Assembly: GCA_015058295.1 (NCBI GenBank) | Contig: SVCP01000002.1 | Coordinates: 1-64,000 of the forward strand | DNA: 64,000 bases | Direction: 5' to 3' | Source of the DNA: Anaerofustis stercorihominis | Lineage (GTDB): Bacteria; Bacillota; Clostridia; Eubacteriales; Anaerofustaceae | Shown: one piece after another, positions 34,834 through 44,154 of the stretch | Layout: each line of letters begins with the position of its first letter | How positions within the stretch are numbered: position 1 is the stretch's first letter | Position numbers and translations under genes: made by a program | The notes under the pieces: generated by a model | What the model was told of the DNA's origin: nothing | Databases searched by the model: none | What the model saw: only the letters and a program-made list of their open reading frames with translations

Positions 34834-34871
34834 CATATGAATACTCATTCATATGAAGATTCGTTCATATG
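34834..34871 (-). promoter_or_regulatory. Double operator for the ArsR-family repressor
   Basis: Perfect inverted repeat CATATGAAT-ACTC-ATTCATATG (34834-34855) overlaps a second one, CATATGAA-GATTCG-TTCATATG (34850-34871). The half-site matches ArsR/SmtB operators (ATATGAAC-like). Three half-sites are thus available to two dimers. It lies over the start region of arsR. Confidence 0.85.
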
Positions 34872-35016
34872 ATAACATTAAAGTTAAAAAAAAGCAACAT
34901 ATATATTTCCTTTTCCGACAATATTTTTATTCTCGCAAACATTTGATAAATACAATGACAAATATCATATTTATGATGTATAATACAGATAAGTATAAAA
35001 TAATAAGGATATGAGT

Positions 35017-35355
35017 ATGATTGAAGGTAAAGTGCACTATCACTTTCTGATACCGTCAAAGACACAGCTTAAAAAAGGCGAATCACTGAATGTGCTCGTA
35101 GGTGTGGCGTATAAAGACGAGGAGCCCATATACCACGAATTTGTATTTTATGGTGATGACGGGACAGGTGTCAAAAAAATATATTCCGAAACCCGCATAA
35201 TCGAATCGGGAGGGAATCCGCACTTTTACTTTAATATTCCCGCAGAATGTTTCACTGCAGAATTCTGGGGCGAAGACCCGGAAGAAATATTCATTTATAT
35301 ATCTGATACGTCACCGGATAAACATACAGACGGCAGCATGATATTTATTTACTGA
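35017..35355 (+). CDS. Small protein of unknown function
   Basis: A 112-residue protein, MIEGKVHYHFLIPSKTQLKKG..., rich in aromatic and acidic residues, with alternating beta-like segments and no signal or membrane segment. I do not recognise it. The second ATG (35017) is chosen because AAGGA is seven bases upstream; the ATG at 35011 is too close to it. A TATAAT at 34979-34984 probably belongs to its promoter. Cloverleaf element B begins ten bases after its stop codon. Confidence 0.55.
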   Translation: MIEGKVHYHFLIPSKTQLKKGESLNVLVGVAYKDEEPIYHEFVFYGDDGTGVKKIYSETRIIESGGNPHFYFNIPAECFTAEFWGEDPEEIFIYISDTSPDKHTDGSMIFIY

Positions 35356-35364
35356 AATATACAC

Positions 35365-35452
35365 CCCGCCGCAGGCTGCTCACGCAGCGTGAGCGCTCAT
35401 AGGCGAAGCCTCTGAGCAGGCAAGCCGCAAAGCGGCTTGCGCCTGCGGCGGG
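35365..35452. repeat. GC-rich cloverleaf repeat, element B
   Basis: Closing stem CCCGCCGCAGGC (35365-35376) with GCCTGCGGCGGG (35441-35452), twelve perfect pairs. Three enclosed hairpins: GCTCAC 35378-35383 with 35389-35394; GCTCATAGGC 35395-35404 with 35408-35417 (one mismatch); GCAAGCCGC 35420-35428 with 35432-35440. It ends eight bases before the first possible start of murI. Confidence 0.9.
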
Positions 35453-35481
35453 CGGACAATATGCAAAAGGACAACAAATTT

Positions 35482-36267
35482 ATGAAAAATCTACCCGTTG
35501 GAATACTCGATTCAGGAGTCGGAGGACTCACGGCACTCTCTCCCATGCAGGAAATACTGCCTGATGAATCCGTAATATATTTCGGAGACTCCCTCAGGAT
35601 GCCTTACGGCAACAGAACAAAGGAAGAGATTGTATTCTATGCACAGAAAATGATAGACTATCTCGAAAACAAAGGAGTAAAAGCCATACTCCTCGCCTGC
35701 AACACAATATCTTCACATATCGACAGCCTGCACTCAAACGTAAAGCTGTTTTCAATCGTACAGGCAGGAGTTGAGGAAGTAAAACAAAGCGTAAAAGGTG
35801 ATTCCCTGGGAATAATCGCAACCTGTGCAACCGTAAACAGCGGAGTATACGAAAATGCACTGAGCGAAGTCTGCCCGGATATGAAGGTTACGCTGAATTC
35901 AAGCATCTCCCTTCCGAAGATAATCGACAGTCAGATGGAAAACGAACCTCTTCTGAGAGAGAACATAAAAGAATGTATAGAACCGATAGTTACAAAGGAC
36001 CCTGCCATAAAAGACCTTGTGCTCGGCTGTTCCCACTTCCCGATCATAAAAAATGAGATTAACGGTCTGTATCCGAAGCTTAATCTCATTGATCCTGCGA
36101 TCCGTCAGGTAAAGATGCTCAAGGAATATCTTGATGCAAACGAGCTGAACAACAAATCGAAAAAGACCATTACTTTATATACTACCGCCGAAACATACGA
36201 ATTCGCCGCAGCCATAAAAAGACTGAAGCTTGAAATAGATACATTAATGAAAGTGGAGCTTATATAA
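35482..36267 (+). CDS. murI: Glutamate racemase
   Basis: This enzyme makes D-glutamate for peptidoglycan. Catalytic motifs are VGILDSGVGGLTAL (Asp-Ser), GDSLRMPYGNRT, the first catalytic Cys in LLACNTISS and the second in VLGCSHFPII; length about 260 residues. The start is taken at MKNLPVGIL, where family members begin, with AAAGGA ten bases upstream; an ATG at 35461 (MQKDNKF) is possible, and any longer frame reads through cloverleaf element B and is rejected. The stop overlaps the ATG of addB by one base. Confidence 0.92.
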   Translation: MKNLPVGILDSGVGGLTALSPMQEILPDESVIYFGDSLRMPYGNRTKEEIVFYAQKMIDYLENKGVKAILLACNTISSHIDSLHSNVKLFSIVQAGVEEVKQSVKGDSLGIIATCATVNSGVYENALSEVCPDMKVTLNSSISLPKIIDSQMENEPLLRENIKECIEPIVTKDPAIKDLVLGCSHFPIIKNEINGLYPKLNLIDPAIRQVKMLKEYLDANELNNKSKKTITLYTTAETYEFAAAIKRLKLEIDTLMKVELI

Positions 36268-39200
36268 TGATCAATTTTGTAATCGGAAGAGCAGGTCAGA
36301 AATGCAGTGAACCGGTTTATAAAGTACTCGAAAGCCTTCCAAAAGAAAAGAAGGCTTTTGTTGTAGTGCCGGAACAGTTCTCCTACGAAACAGAAAGAAA
36401 GATCCTCGGAGAAAGTCTCTGCAATATGCAGACAGAGGTTCTGAGCCTGAAGAGACTTGCGTACCGTCTGAGCTCAGAAACAGATATTGATATTAACGTG
36501 CTTTCCAAAGAAGGCTTTGCCATACTCATAAAAAGAGCCGTCTGTCTTTGTGCGGAAGAACTGAATATATTTAAAAGCACGAGCGGCTCTGCGGGATTCG
36601 TGGACGAAGTACGAAATTTCATTGATGAAATCAAAAAAGGAGGGCTGTCTCATACGGATCTGATCTGTGATGAAAAGGACACCCCCTCCGTAAAAATGAA
36701 GCTCAATGACATACGCAGAATTTACGAAACATACGAGTCTCTTGTGGGAGAATCCGTAATAAATACTGATGACTATTTTTCTTTTGTTGCCGAAAATGCA
36801 AAAGACAACAGACTGATAAAAGATTCCGTATTTATATTCGACGGCTTCTACTCCTTCGATGCCTGTGAATATCCGCTCATATCCCTCGTAATGAGAGATG
36901 CGGAAAATACAAGCTTCATTCTCCACTGCGATGATGAGCCATTCTTTAAGTGCAGTATGCAGACACTCAATGAACTTATATCCGTAGCAAAAGAAAATTC
37001 CCTTGATTATAAGATAACAAAAATAAAGAATGATTCTATGCTCAGTGCCCCTGTGGCATTTCTCGAAGAGCATCTTATGAGTTATGATGCGGTGGCTTAT
37101 ACGGAAAGTACGGATGTCATAAATCTTGCCCGTGCAGATGACATTAATGAAGAATGTGACTTTGTTGCATGCGAGATAAATCGTCTGATAAAAGAAAAAA
37201 ACTACCGTTTCGGAGATTTCCGCATCATATGTACGGACAAAAGTTATTTCACCGTGCTGTCCGATGTTATGAAACGGCATGATATAGATCATTTTATCGA
37301 CGAAAACAGGGCTGTTTCTTCAACATCTGCAGTGAGGGCTTTTCTGGGCTTACTGAGTATGCTTGATAAAAGCTACACAACCACAGAGCTTATTTCATTT
37401 GCAAAAACAGGCTTTTCCTCTCTTGATGAAAGAGAATATATGCTACTTGAAAACTATGTACTGGAAATGGGCATAAAAAACAGAATGTGGGAAAGCCCGT
37501 TTGAGAGAAACAATACCGAACAGAGCTACGACCTCAAAGAAATCAATGCGCTGAGGGAAAAACTTACGGAACCAATAAATAAGATCAGAAAAGAAGTTCT
37601 CGGGTATAATAACGTGTCTGAGTTTGTGAAAAGCTTTACCGGCAGTCTTGAAACAGTATCCTTCGAAGAAAAACTGCAGGAATGTATCGACAGATTCATT
37701 TCCGATGAGGATTACGAAAACGCAAATATATATGCACAGATAAACAACAAGATACTGCTCATTCTCTCCCAGCTCGAAAGCTTTTTCGGTAACGATATGA
37801 TGAGCATAAAGGAAATTTATGATGTTCTCTCGTATGCCCTTTCCGCAAGTACCGTAGGTATCATCCCCGCAAGAGTGGATGCGGTGAGTATAGGAGATGT
37901 AATAAGAAGCACCACATCAGAAAACAAAGTCCTGTTCTTCATGGGCTGCAACGAAGGCAAAATGCCTTCAAATTCATACGAACAGCCTGTATTCACCGAT
38001 CAGGAAAGAAAACAGATGCATTCACTGAAGCTGAAAAACAATTCGGACTATCAGCGTATCAGGGATAATTTCGTATGCTATCTGCATATATGTTTTCCCA
38101 AGGAACTGCTGTATCTGACAAGAACAACAAAAGACGGTTCCGAAGAAGTGTATCCTTCGGTAATTTACGAAAGAGTGGACGAGCTGTTCCCGGACGGAAG
38201 GAAAATAATATGTTCGGAAGAACTTCTTCGCCCGGACATGATAGACACAGACCGTTTCGCTTTCAGAAAAATGACGGACCTTCTCTCGGAAATGATCTCG
38301 CAGGGCATAAACGAGGACAAACAGAAGACTCTTTCCTCCATGATAAGTGTGCTGGATGATGACGGAACAAGAAGCCTTCTTTCCATCTCAAAAGACGGAT
38401 TTGCATTTGACAACGGAGCGAAAATATACAATAGAAAGTTGTATTCTTCCCTGCTTCCCGATCCGTTCGTAACGTCCGTAAGTATGCTGGAAACATACGG
38501 GAAATGCCCGTTTTCCTTCTTTATGAGATATGTCATAAAACCAAAAGAAAGGCGCCTTAAAAATATCCGTTCCACAGATACGGGAAACATACTTCATATG
38601 GTGGTGGAAGAATTCTCAAGAGCCATCATAGAATGCCGCTTTGACTGTATCACCTGCAGTGACGAAGATATTGAACTTATCGCAAAAGAGATCGTGGATA
38701 AAGTTCTCAGAGAATACAAAGACGGCATCGTCCACACGGTGAGCAACAGTATATATCTTTACAGAAAACTTGTTTCCAACGCAACTGCCGCAATAAAGGA
38801 AATAATTTCGCAGATACGCATTTCCGATTTCAGGATCGGTGAAAGCGAGATGTATTTCGGATTTGATGCACGGTATGATGCAATAGAAATAAAGACAAAA
38901 GATGAGATCAGTGTTTTTGTAAGGGGAATAATCGACAGAATCGATTTTGCAAGCATACAAAACGGCAGATTCCTGAAGATAGTGGACTATAAAAGCTCGA
39001 AAACAAGTTTTGATCTTTCCAAATGTCTGGAGGGAATAAACGTACAGCTTCCTGTATACGCAATGGCGGTGAGAGACGACACTCAGGATGTTGCGGGAGT
39101 ATTTTACTTCAGATTATCCCCGGGTCTTGTGGATGTGAAAAAGCAATCCGATATGGACAAACTTGAAACCTCCGTCAGAAAGGAACTGCAGCTTCGGGGT

Positions 39201-39563
39201 ATAACCCTTAAAGATATCAGCATCGTTGAAGCACTCGACAACAAAGTCCGTGAAGGTTCATATATTGCGGATGTTGCCGTAGACAAAAAGACAGAGGAAC
39301 TGAAAGACTCCCAGAGTCTTCTTACGAGAGATGAATTCAATATTCTTCTTGAAAAGACAAAACAAAGTATCGCTTCCGCAGCGGAAGGGATACTCGGTGC
39401 GGATATAGAAATATTACCTTACAGATACGCAAAGACAGAAAATGCCTGCACATACTGTGAGTACTCACATATATGCAAGTTCTCCGTGATCTTCGACAAA
39501 AATGCATACAGGATCATTGAGAAAAAAGACAAAAGCATTCTGCAGAAAGGAGAAGACAAATGA
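36267..39563 (+). CDS. addB: ATP-dependent nuclease subunit AddB
   Basis: AddB is the second subunit of the AddAB helicase-nuclease that processes double-strand breaks for RecA. The 1098-residue protein has an inactive-helicase-like body and a C-terminal RecB-type nuclease domain: IVDYKSSKTSFDLSKC (catalytic Asp and Lys) and INVQLPVYAMAV. The iron-sulfur cluster ligands are the Cys in YGKCPFSFFMRY near 750 and CTYCEYSHIC near the C-terminus. The N-terminal nucleotide loop reads VIGRAGQKCSEPV instead of GRAGSGKS/T, so the Walker A motif is degenerate. The gene overlaps addA by four bases (ATGA). Confidence 0.93.
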   Translation: MINFVIGRAGQKCSEPVYKVLESLPKEKKAFVVVPEQFSYETERKILGESLCNMQTEVLSLKRLAYRLSSETDIDINVLSKEGFAILIKRAVCLCAEELNIFKSTSGSAGFVDEVRNFIDEIKKGGLSHTDLICDEKDTPSVKMKLNDIRRIYETYESLVGESVINTDDYFSFVAENAKDNRLIKDSVFIFDGFYSFDACEYPLISLVMRDAENTSFILHCDDEPFFKCSMQTLNELISVAKENSLDYKITKIKNDSMLSAPVAFLEEHLMSYDAVAYTESTDVINLARADDINEECDFVACEINRLIKEKNYRFGDFRIICTDKSYFTVLSDVMKRHDIDHFIDENRAVSSTSAVRAFLGLLSMLDKSYTTTELISFAKTGFSSLDEREYMLLENYVLEMGIKNRMWESPFERNNTEQSYDLKEINALREKLTEPINKIRKEVLGYNNVSEFVKSFTGSLETVSFEEKLQECIDRFISDEDYENANIYAQINNKILLILSQLESFFGNDMMSIKEIYDVLSYALSASTVGIIPARVDAVSIGDVIRSTTSENKVLFFMGCNEGKMPSNSYEQPVFTDQERKQMHSLKLKNNSDYQRIRDNFVCYLHICFPKELLYLTRTTKDGSEEVYPSVIYERVDELFPDGRKIICSEELLRPDMIDTDRFAFRKMTDLLSEMISQGINEDKQKTLSSMISVLDDDGTRSLLSISKDGFAFDNGAKIYNRKLYSSLLPDPFVTSVSMLETYGKCPFSFFMRYVIKPKERRLKNIRSTDTGNILHMVVEEFSRAIIECRFDCITCSDEDIELIAKEIVDKVLREYKDGIVHTVSNSIYLYRKLVSNATAAIKEIISQIRISDFRIGESEMYFGFDARYDAIEIKTKDEISVFVRGIIDRIDFASIQNGRFLKIVDYKSSKTSFDLSKCLEGINVQLPVYAMAVRDDTQDVAGVFYFRLSPGLVDVKKQSDMDKLETSVRKELQLRGITLKDISIVEALDNKVREGSYIADVAVDKKTEELKDSQSLLTRDEFNILLEKTKQSIASAAEGILGADIEILPYRYAKTENACTYCEYSHICKFSVIFDKNAYRIIEKKDKSILQKGEDK

Positions 39564-42500
39564 GTGTGAACTGGACAAAAGAACAGCTCCTTGCCATAGA
39601 AACCACAGACAAAAATCTTCTCGTAAGCGCATCTGCAGGAAGCGGAAAAACTGCGGTTCTCGTGGAGAGGATAATCCGTCTTATTCAGAATAAGTTTTTG
39701 CAGACGGATGAACTCCTCGCCATAACATTCACAAAAGCCGCCGCAGGTGAACTGAAACAGAGGATCCGCAAAGCCATAAGAGAAAAGATCAGGGAATCTT
39801 CCGATGAAGATGTCATCTATTATTCACAGCAGGCGGAAAAGCTGGAAAGCGCTTCAATATCGACACTGCATTCATTCTGCTTTTCAGTAATAAAAAAATA
39901 TTACTATCTCATCGGAGTCGATCCCGGCTCAAGAATAATGCGTGATGAGGAACGCCTCATTATGTACGGTGAATGTATAGATGATATCTGCGAAGAATAT
40001 TACGAAAGAGGCGACAGCGAATTTGAGGAATTTGCCGTCACACTCGCTTCCGGAAGAGATGATTCGGATATAAAGGAAAACATCATAAGTGCATACGACT
40101 CACTCAGAAATCTCGATGATTATCGGGATAAGCTGAGAGAATTTGCGGAAAATTACCCGAAAGACGAAGAGATGTTTCTTCGCAGCAGTGCCGTAGAGTT
40201 TATTATGCAGAAAGTCCGTGAGGTCCTCACAGAAGCAAGACAGAAATACTCCGATGCCCTTCAAATATCTGCATCCTGCGATGAAAAGGGTAAAGTTACG
40301 GACAACCTCGCTGTTTTCGTGGAAAACATAGATTTACTTCTGAAAAAGCTCGATGAAGGATTCCGTGAATTTGTCATCTGCTACGAAAGCACCGTTTTCC
40401 CCAGAGCATTAAGCGCAAACAAGCTTGAAAGAGGCGAAGAGATCGCATTTTACAGAGATGCGGGAAAAGCTCTGATAAGTGATCTTGAAGGACTTATTCC
40501 TTTTGATTATGAGACACTGCTCACGCATACACTGAAGATGCGCCCTTATGTGCTGAAATTCCGTGAAGTTACGGAAAAATATGAAGAATTGCTCAGAAGC
40601 AGAAAAAGCGAAAACAAGGTTCTCGATTATTCGGACCTGGAGCATCTTTGCCTTGAGATTCTCAAAAACGACGATGCGAGGGAGGAAATAAAAAGCTCAT
40701 TCAAACAGATACTCGTCGATGAATATCAGGATATCAACGGAGTGCAGGAAGCAATAATACAAAAGCTTGCATCAGAAAACAATCTTTTCTGCGTCGGAGA
40801 CATAAAGCAGTCCATTTACGGTTTCCGTCAGGCTGATCCGGGGATTTTTGCGGAAAAATACGAACGCTATAAAAGCGGAGAAGATGAAAACAATCTGCTT
40901 GTGCACCTGAACAAAAACTTCCGCTCTGTACCCACTATAATAGATTTTGTAAACATTGTTTTCTCGAAGGTTATGTTTGCAAATACAGGCGGCATTGATT
41001 TTTATCCGGATGAGATGATGAAAACCGATAATATCAAGGAAGAGGACTGCCCCGTAAGCATAAGAATAATCGACTGCAGTGAATATCAGGGTACGGATAT
41101 GGAAGACCATAAAGACGCGGAGGCAATGTATGTAGCAAATCTCATAAAAAATGAGATCCTTCCCACAGGTAAATTCACAGCAGAAAATATCGCTGTCATA
41201 GACAGGGCAATGAATTCAAAGGCCGATTATTTTGTCAGGGCTTTTGAGACTGTGGGGCTTGATGCGGATATAAGGGAGAATACCAGATATTACGATGCGT
41301 TCGAGGTATCCCTCATAATAAACCTGCTGAATCTCATCGACAACGAATACAATGACATTGCACTTCTTACGGTAATGAGAAGCTTTATCTGCAATTTCTC
41401 CGAAGATGAACTGACGATGATACGTGCAAAGAACAATAATACTATGTACTATCATCAGGCAGTCTCGGAATATGCCGTAAGCGGAGAAAATATCCGTCTA
41501 AAAGAAAAAATATGCTCGATGTATGACGACATAAGAAGATACCGATACCTTTCACGGCACATATCCATAAGTCGTCTTATACGCACCATATACGAAGAGA
41601 AGCATATTCTGCAGTTTGTGGGCGCTATGAGAGAAGGGGAAAAGAGAATATCCAACCTCGAAGAACTCATAAACATCGCATCAGGCTATGAGGAAGAAAA
41701 CCTCAAAGGGCTTTATGACTTCATAATCTATGCGGACAAGTGCAAAGAAAAGATGCAGGTACAGAACTCATCATCGAAAAAAGGCGGTATAAAGCTTATG
41801 ACCACCCATTCATCCAAAGGACTTGAGTTCGATGTTGTCATAGTTACAGGATGTGCAACAGCCATACGAAACAAAGACCACACTTATGGAATTACCGCAG
41901 ACAAGGATTTCGGCATCTGCACGAAATTCACCGATACTGCTATGGGATATAAAGCCAGTACACTCGAACTTATTGCAAACAAAGAAAACCGCAAGGACAA
42001 AAACAAAGCGGAAGAAATGCGTATCTTGTATGTTGCCGCAACAAGGGCGAAAAAACGTCTTTACATGACGGCGGCAATGAAGCAGTACAAGCCGGAAAAA
42101 TACACTTACACCCGTGATATGGGAACTTACGAGATATCAAAGGCATCATCCTATCTTGAGTGGATAAAATATGCGGTTGATACTTATCCCGGTGATATTT
42201 CGGAAGTGGCGGAAATACTCGTGGAGCAGCCCATGGATATGCTTCCGGTAAATACGAAACGAAAAGGGGCAGACATTTTTGACGGTAAAGATGCGGTTGC
42301 GGGTTATGTTGAGACCATAAGAGAAAATCTCGCATACACATATCCGTATAATTCCGTTGCGGTCCCTTCAAAACTCAGCGTAAGTTCCCTCAAAGATGAT
42401 GTGGGAATGCTCAACGAACGCATTGTGGAAAGAATCTCCATAAAGGATACATTCATAGATTCCGCAGACAAAAAAGACATCACACGCAGAGGAAACCTTA

Positions 42501-42991
42501 TACACAAAGTTCTTGAGCTTATAGATCTGAAAGATGCAGGAAACAATGATATAGAAAGTATCATTGAAGAAATGCGTCTCAGCGGTAAGTTCGGATTCGG
42601 AGAGCTCACATCGTATGATATAAATATGGTGAAGAAATTTTTCTCGGGCGACATCGGTAAGATGCTCCTTTCTGCGGACAGGGTATATCGTGAACAACCG
42701 TTTATACTCAGTGTAAAGGCAAAAGATGTAAATGAGAGATGGGCGGATTCATCCGACAGCATACTTATTCAGGGGATAATCGACTGTTATTTCGAATATG
42801 ACGGTGAAATTTATCTGCTTGATTTCAAGACAGACAGAATAAAGGACGATGATCATTTTGCGTATCTGAACGAAAAGTACACAAAACAGCTTTCATATTA
42901 TAAAACAGCCATAGAACATTCCCTCGGAAGGAAAGTTTACAGAACTTACATATGTTATCTGCGCAAAAACATCATAAAGGAAGTTCTTTAG
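39560..42991 (+). CDS. addA: ATP-dependent helicase/nuclease subunit AddA
   Basis: A UvrD-family 3'-5' helicase with a C-terminal nuclease, 1143 residues. Walker A is VSASAGSGKTAVLVERI near residue 20; QILVDEYQDINGVQ is Walker B; ITFTKAAAGELKQRI and VGDIKQSIYGFRQADP are helicase motifs Ia and III; LMTTHSSKGLEFDVVIV and ILYVAATRAKKRLYM are motifs V and VI. The nuclease domain contains GIIDCYFEYDGEIYLLDFKTDR (Asp, Asp-Lys; split here at 20) and TKQLSYYKTAIE. It acts with AddB at Chi-like sites. The RBS GGAG lies within the 3' end of addB. Confidence 0.96.
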   Translation: MSVNWTKEQLLAIETTDKNLLVSASAGSGKTAVLVERIIRLIQNKFLQTDELLAITFTKAAAGELKQRIRKAIREKIRESSDEDVIYYSQQAEKLESASISTLHSFCFSVIKKYYYLIGVDPGSRIMRDEERLIMYGECIDDICEEYYERGDSEFEEFAVTLASGRDDSDIKENIISAYDSLRNLDDYRDKLREFAENYPKDEEMFLRSSAVEFIMQKVREVLTEARQKYSDALQISASCDEKGKVTDNLAVFVENIDLLLKKLDEGFREFVICYESTVFPRALSANKLERGEEIAFYRDAGKALISDLEGLIPFDYETLLTHTLKMRPYVLKFREVTEKYEELLRSRKSENKVLDYSDLEHLCLEILKNDDAREEIKSSFKQILVDEYQDINGVQEAIIQKLASENNLFCVGDIKQSIYGFRQADPGIFAEKYERYKSGEDENNLLVHLNKNFRSVPTIIDFVNIVFSKVMFANTGGIDFYPDEMMKTDNIKEEDCPVSIRIIDCSEYQGTDMEDHKDAEAMYVANLIKNEILPTGKFTAENIAVIDRAMNSKADYFVRAFETVGLDADIRENTRYYDAFEVSLIINLLNLIDNEYNDIALLTVMRSFICNFSEDELTMIRAKNNNTMYYHQAVSEYAVSGENIRLKEKICSMYDDIRRYRYLSRHISISRLIRTIYEEKHILQFVGAMREGEKRISNLEELINIASGYEEENLKGLYDFIIYADKCKEKMQVQNSSSKKGGIKLMTTHSSKGLEFDVVIVTGCATAIRNKDHTYGITADKDFGICTKFTDTAMGYKASTLELIANKENRKDKNKAEEMRILYVAATRAKKRLYMTAAMKQYKPEKYTYTRDMGTYEISKASSYLEWIKYAVDTYPGDISEVAEILVEQPMDMLPVNTKRKGADIFDGKDAVAGYVETIRENLAYTYPYNSVAVPSKLSVSSLKDDVGMLNERIVERISIKDTFIDSADKKDITRRGNLIHKVLELIDLKDAGNNDIESIIEEMRLSGKFGFGELTSYDINMVKKFFSGDIGKMLLSADRVYREQPFILSVKAKDVNERWADSSDSILIQGIIDCYFEYDGEIYLLDFKTDRIKDDDHFAYLNEKYTKQLSYYKTAIEHSLGRKVYRTYICYLRKNIIKEVL

Positions 42992-42998
42992 AATACTG

Positions 42999-43039
42999 CA
43001 CCTGCCTTCGGAAATAATAAAAACGAAAGCAGGTGTTTT
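42999..43039 (+). terminator. Hairpin after addA, possible terminator
   Basis: CACCTGCCTTCG (42999-43010) pairs with CGAAAGCAGGTG (43024-43035), then TTTT. The next ATG follows at once, and the only ribosome-site-like bases (AGGTG) lie in the 3' arm, so the hairpin may end addA transcripts, mask the next start, or both. Confidence 0.6.
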
Positions 43040-43252
43040 ATGAAAGAGAGTATTGATATTTTTGCACGGGTGGGAGTCAACTGTCCGTCATTCTATCCGG
43101 ATTTTGCATCCGGAAAAACCTGCCCGGATATAAGCAGGGCAAGCTGCAAAAACTGCAGGAATTTTTCTGTCGGCGACAACAGATGCATCATAAATATGTT
43201 CGACAAAGTCGTTGACACGGTCTATATGAAAAAAACTGACAGATTTGAGTGA
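43040..43252 (+). CDS. Small cysteine-rich protein of unknown function
   Basis: A 70-residue protein with five Cys (GVNCPSFYP, GKTCPDIS, SCKNCRNF, DNRCIINM). The spacing suggests a small metal-binding or disulfide-bonded fold, but it matches no motif I know. No membrane segment or signal peptide. It starts immediately after the addA hairpin, whose 3' arm holds the only candidate ribosome site, so translation may be low or regulated. Element C begins 14 bases after the stop. Confidence 0.5.
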   Translation: MKESIDIFARVGVNCPSFYPDFASGKTCPDISRASCKNCRNFSVGDNRCIINMFDKVVDTVYMKKTDRFE

Positions 43253-43266
43253 AGTGTTTCTGACGG

Positions 43267-43355
43267 GCCGCAGGCAGGCCGCGACAAACGCGGCCACCGC
43301 AAAGGCTTCGCGGAAGCCTTTGCGGCAGGAAGAGCTCCGCTCTTCCGCCTGCGGC
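43267..43355. repeat. GC-rich cloverleaf repeat, element C
   Basis: Closing stem GCCGCAGGC (43267-43275) with GCCTGCGGC (43347-43355). Three enclosed perfect hairpins: GGCCGCG 43277-43283 with 43289-43295; CCGCAAAGGCTT 43297-43308 with 43314-43325; GGAAGAGC 43328-43335 with 43339-43346. As in the other copies, the third hairpin touches the closing stem. Confidence 0.9.
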
Positions 43356-43461
43356 GTACATATACAGACAAAAACAACGCAGTCGTTACAAAACCGTTTG
43401 CAAAAAAAGGATTTTTACACATCTAAAATTGCTTTTAATCATAAGAATTAAGCAATAATAC

Positions 43462-43490
43462 TTGACAAATACCCCTTTGGTGTGTAAAAT
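43462..43490 (+). promoter_or_regulatory. Promoter of the rpmH operon
   Basis: TTGACA at 43462-43467 and TAAAAT at 43485-43490, 17 bases apart. Confidence 0.8.
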
Positions 43491-43528
43491 ACTTAGGCAT
43501 ATGTTTTAAGGAAAGGTGGGATTTTACA

Positions 43529-43663
43529 ATGAAAAGAACATTCCAGCCCAATAACCATAAAAGAAAAAAGAATCACGGATTCAGAGCAAGAATGGCATCT
43601 GCAGGTGGCAGAAAAGTGCTTTCAGCAAGAAGACGCAAAGGAAGAGCGAAACTTTCAGCGTAA
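43529..43663 (+). CDS. rpmH: 50S ribosomal protein L34
   Basis: A 44-residue, strongly basic ribosomal protein beginning [20 protein letters not shown], then [24 protein letters not shown], the invariant L34 pattern. AAAGGTGGG lies eleven bases before the ATG. It is the first gene of the rpmH-rnpA-yidD-yidC-jag operon. The 146 bases to rnpA include a stretch with an ATACCCTG/CAGGGTAT-like inverted repeat (about 43703-43765) that may attenuate read-through. Confidence 0.97.
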   Translation: MKRTFQPNNHKRKKNHGFRARMASAGGRKVLSARRRKGRAKLSA

Positions 43664-43809
43664 TAGCCGTGATGATCACTTTATTGTTATTGAAAAAACA
43701 GGCAGGGTATCTGAGTGTATTTTAGGATGCTTTAACTATTGCATCGGTTAAAAATATCCGGATACCTTGTTTTGTATGCAAACGATGAATAACAGAAAGC
43801 TGACACAAA

Positions 43810-44154
43810 ATGCAACTGAATTTTATTAAGAAAAACAGGGAGTTCCGTTACATATACAATCACGGAGAGTCCCTTGCAAACAAGTATCTTGTATGCTATA
43901 AACACCCCAAAAGAGAAGAACATCCCCGCTTCGGTGTATCCATATCGGGCAAAGTAGGACATGCTGTCGTAAGGAATAAGATAAAACGACAGATTAAAGA
44001 AATTTTAAGAGAATTTTATGATGTTATCAGCGAAGATTATGATATTATATTCATAGTCCGCGTCAGATGCAATGAGGCTGATTTTCAGCAGATAAGAAAA
44101 AGCACCTACGACATTCTCAAAAGGCAGAAGCTTATCGTGAGGAAACAGAGTTGA
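43810..44154 (+). CDS. rnpA: Ribonuclease P protein component
   Basis: The protein subunit of RNase P, which trims the 5' ends of tRNA precursors. 114 residues with the N-terminal FIKKNREFRYIYNHGES, the RNR box AVVRNKIKRQIKEILRE and DIIFIVRVRCNEADF. No good ribosome site precedes the ATG, which suggests weak or coupled translation. The stop codon overlaps the TTG start of yidD (TTGA), as in many Bacillota. Confidence 0.95.
   Translation: MQLNFIKKNREFRYIYNHGESLANKYLVCYKHPKREEHPRFGVSISGKVGHAVVRNKIKRQIKEILREFYDVISEDYDIIFIVRVRCNEADFQQIRKSTYDILKRQKLIVRKQS

Noticed and set aside
35437-35481. murI starting at 35437
   Set aside because: The first codons (MRLRRADN) come from the closing arm of cloverleaf element B.
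36474-37292. A 272-codon minus-strand frame within addB
   Set aside because: Shadow of addB; composition (Phe/Tyr/His/Ile-rich) is that of an antisense frame.
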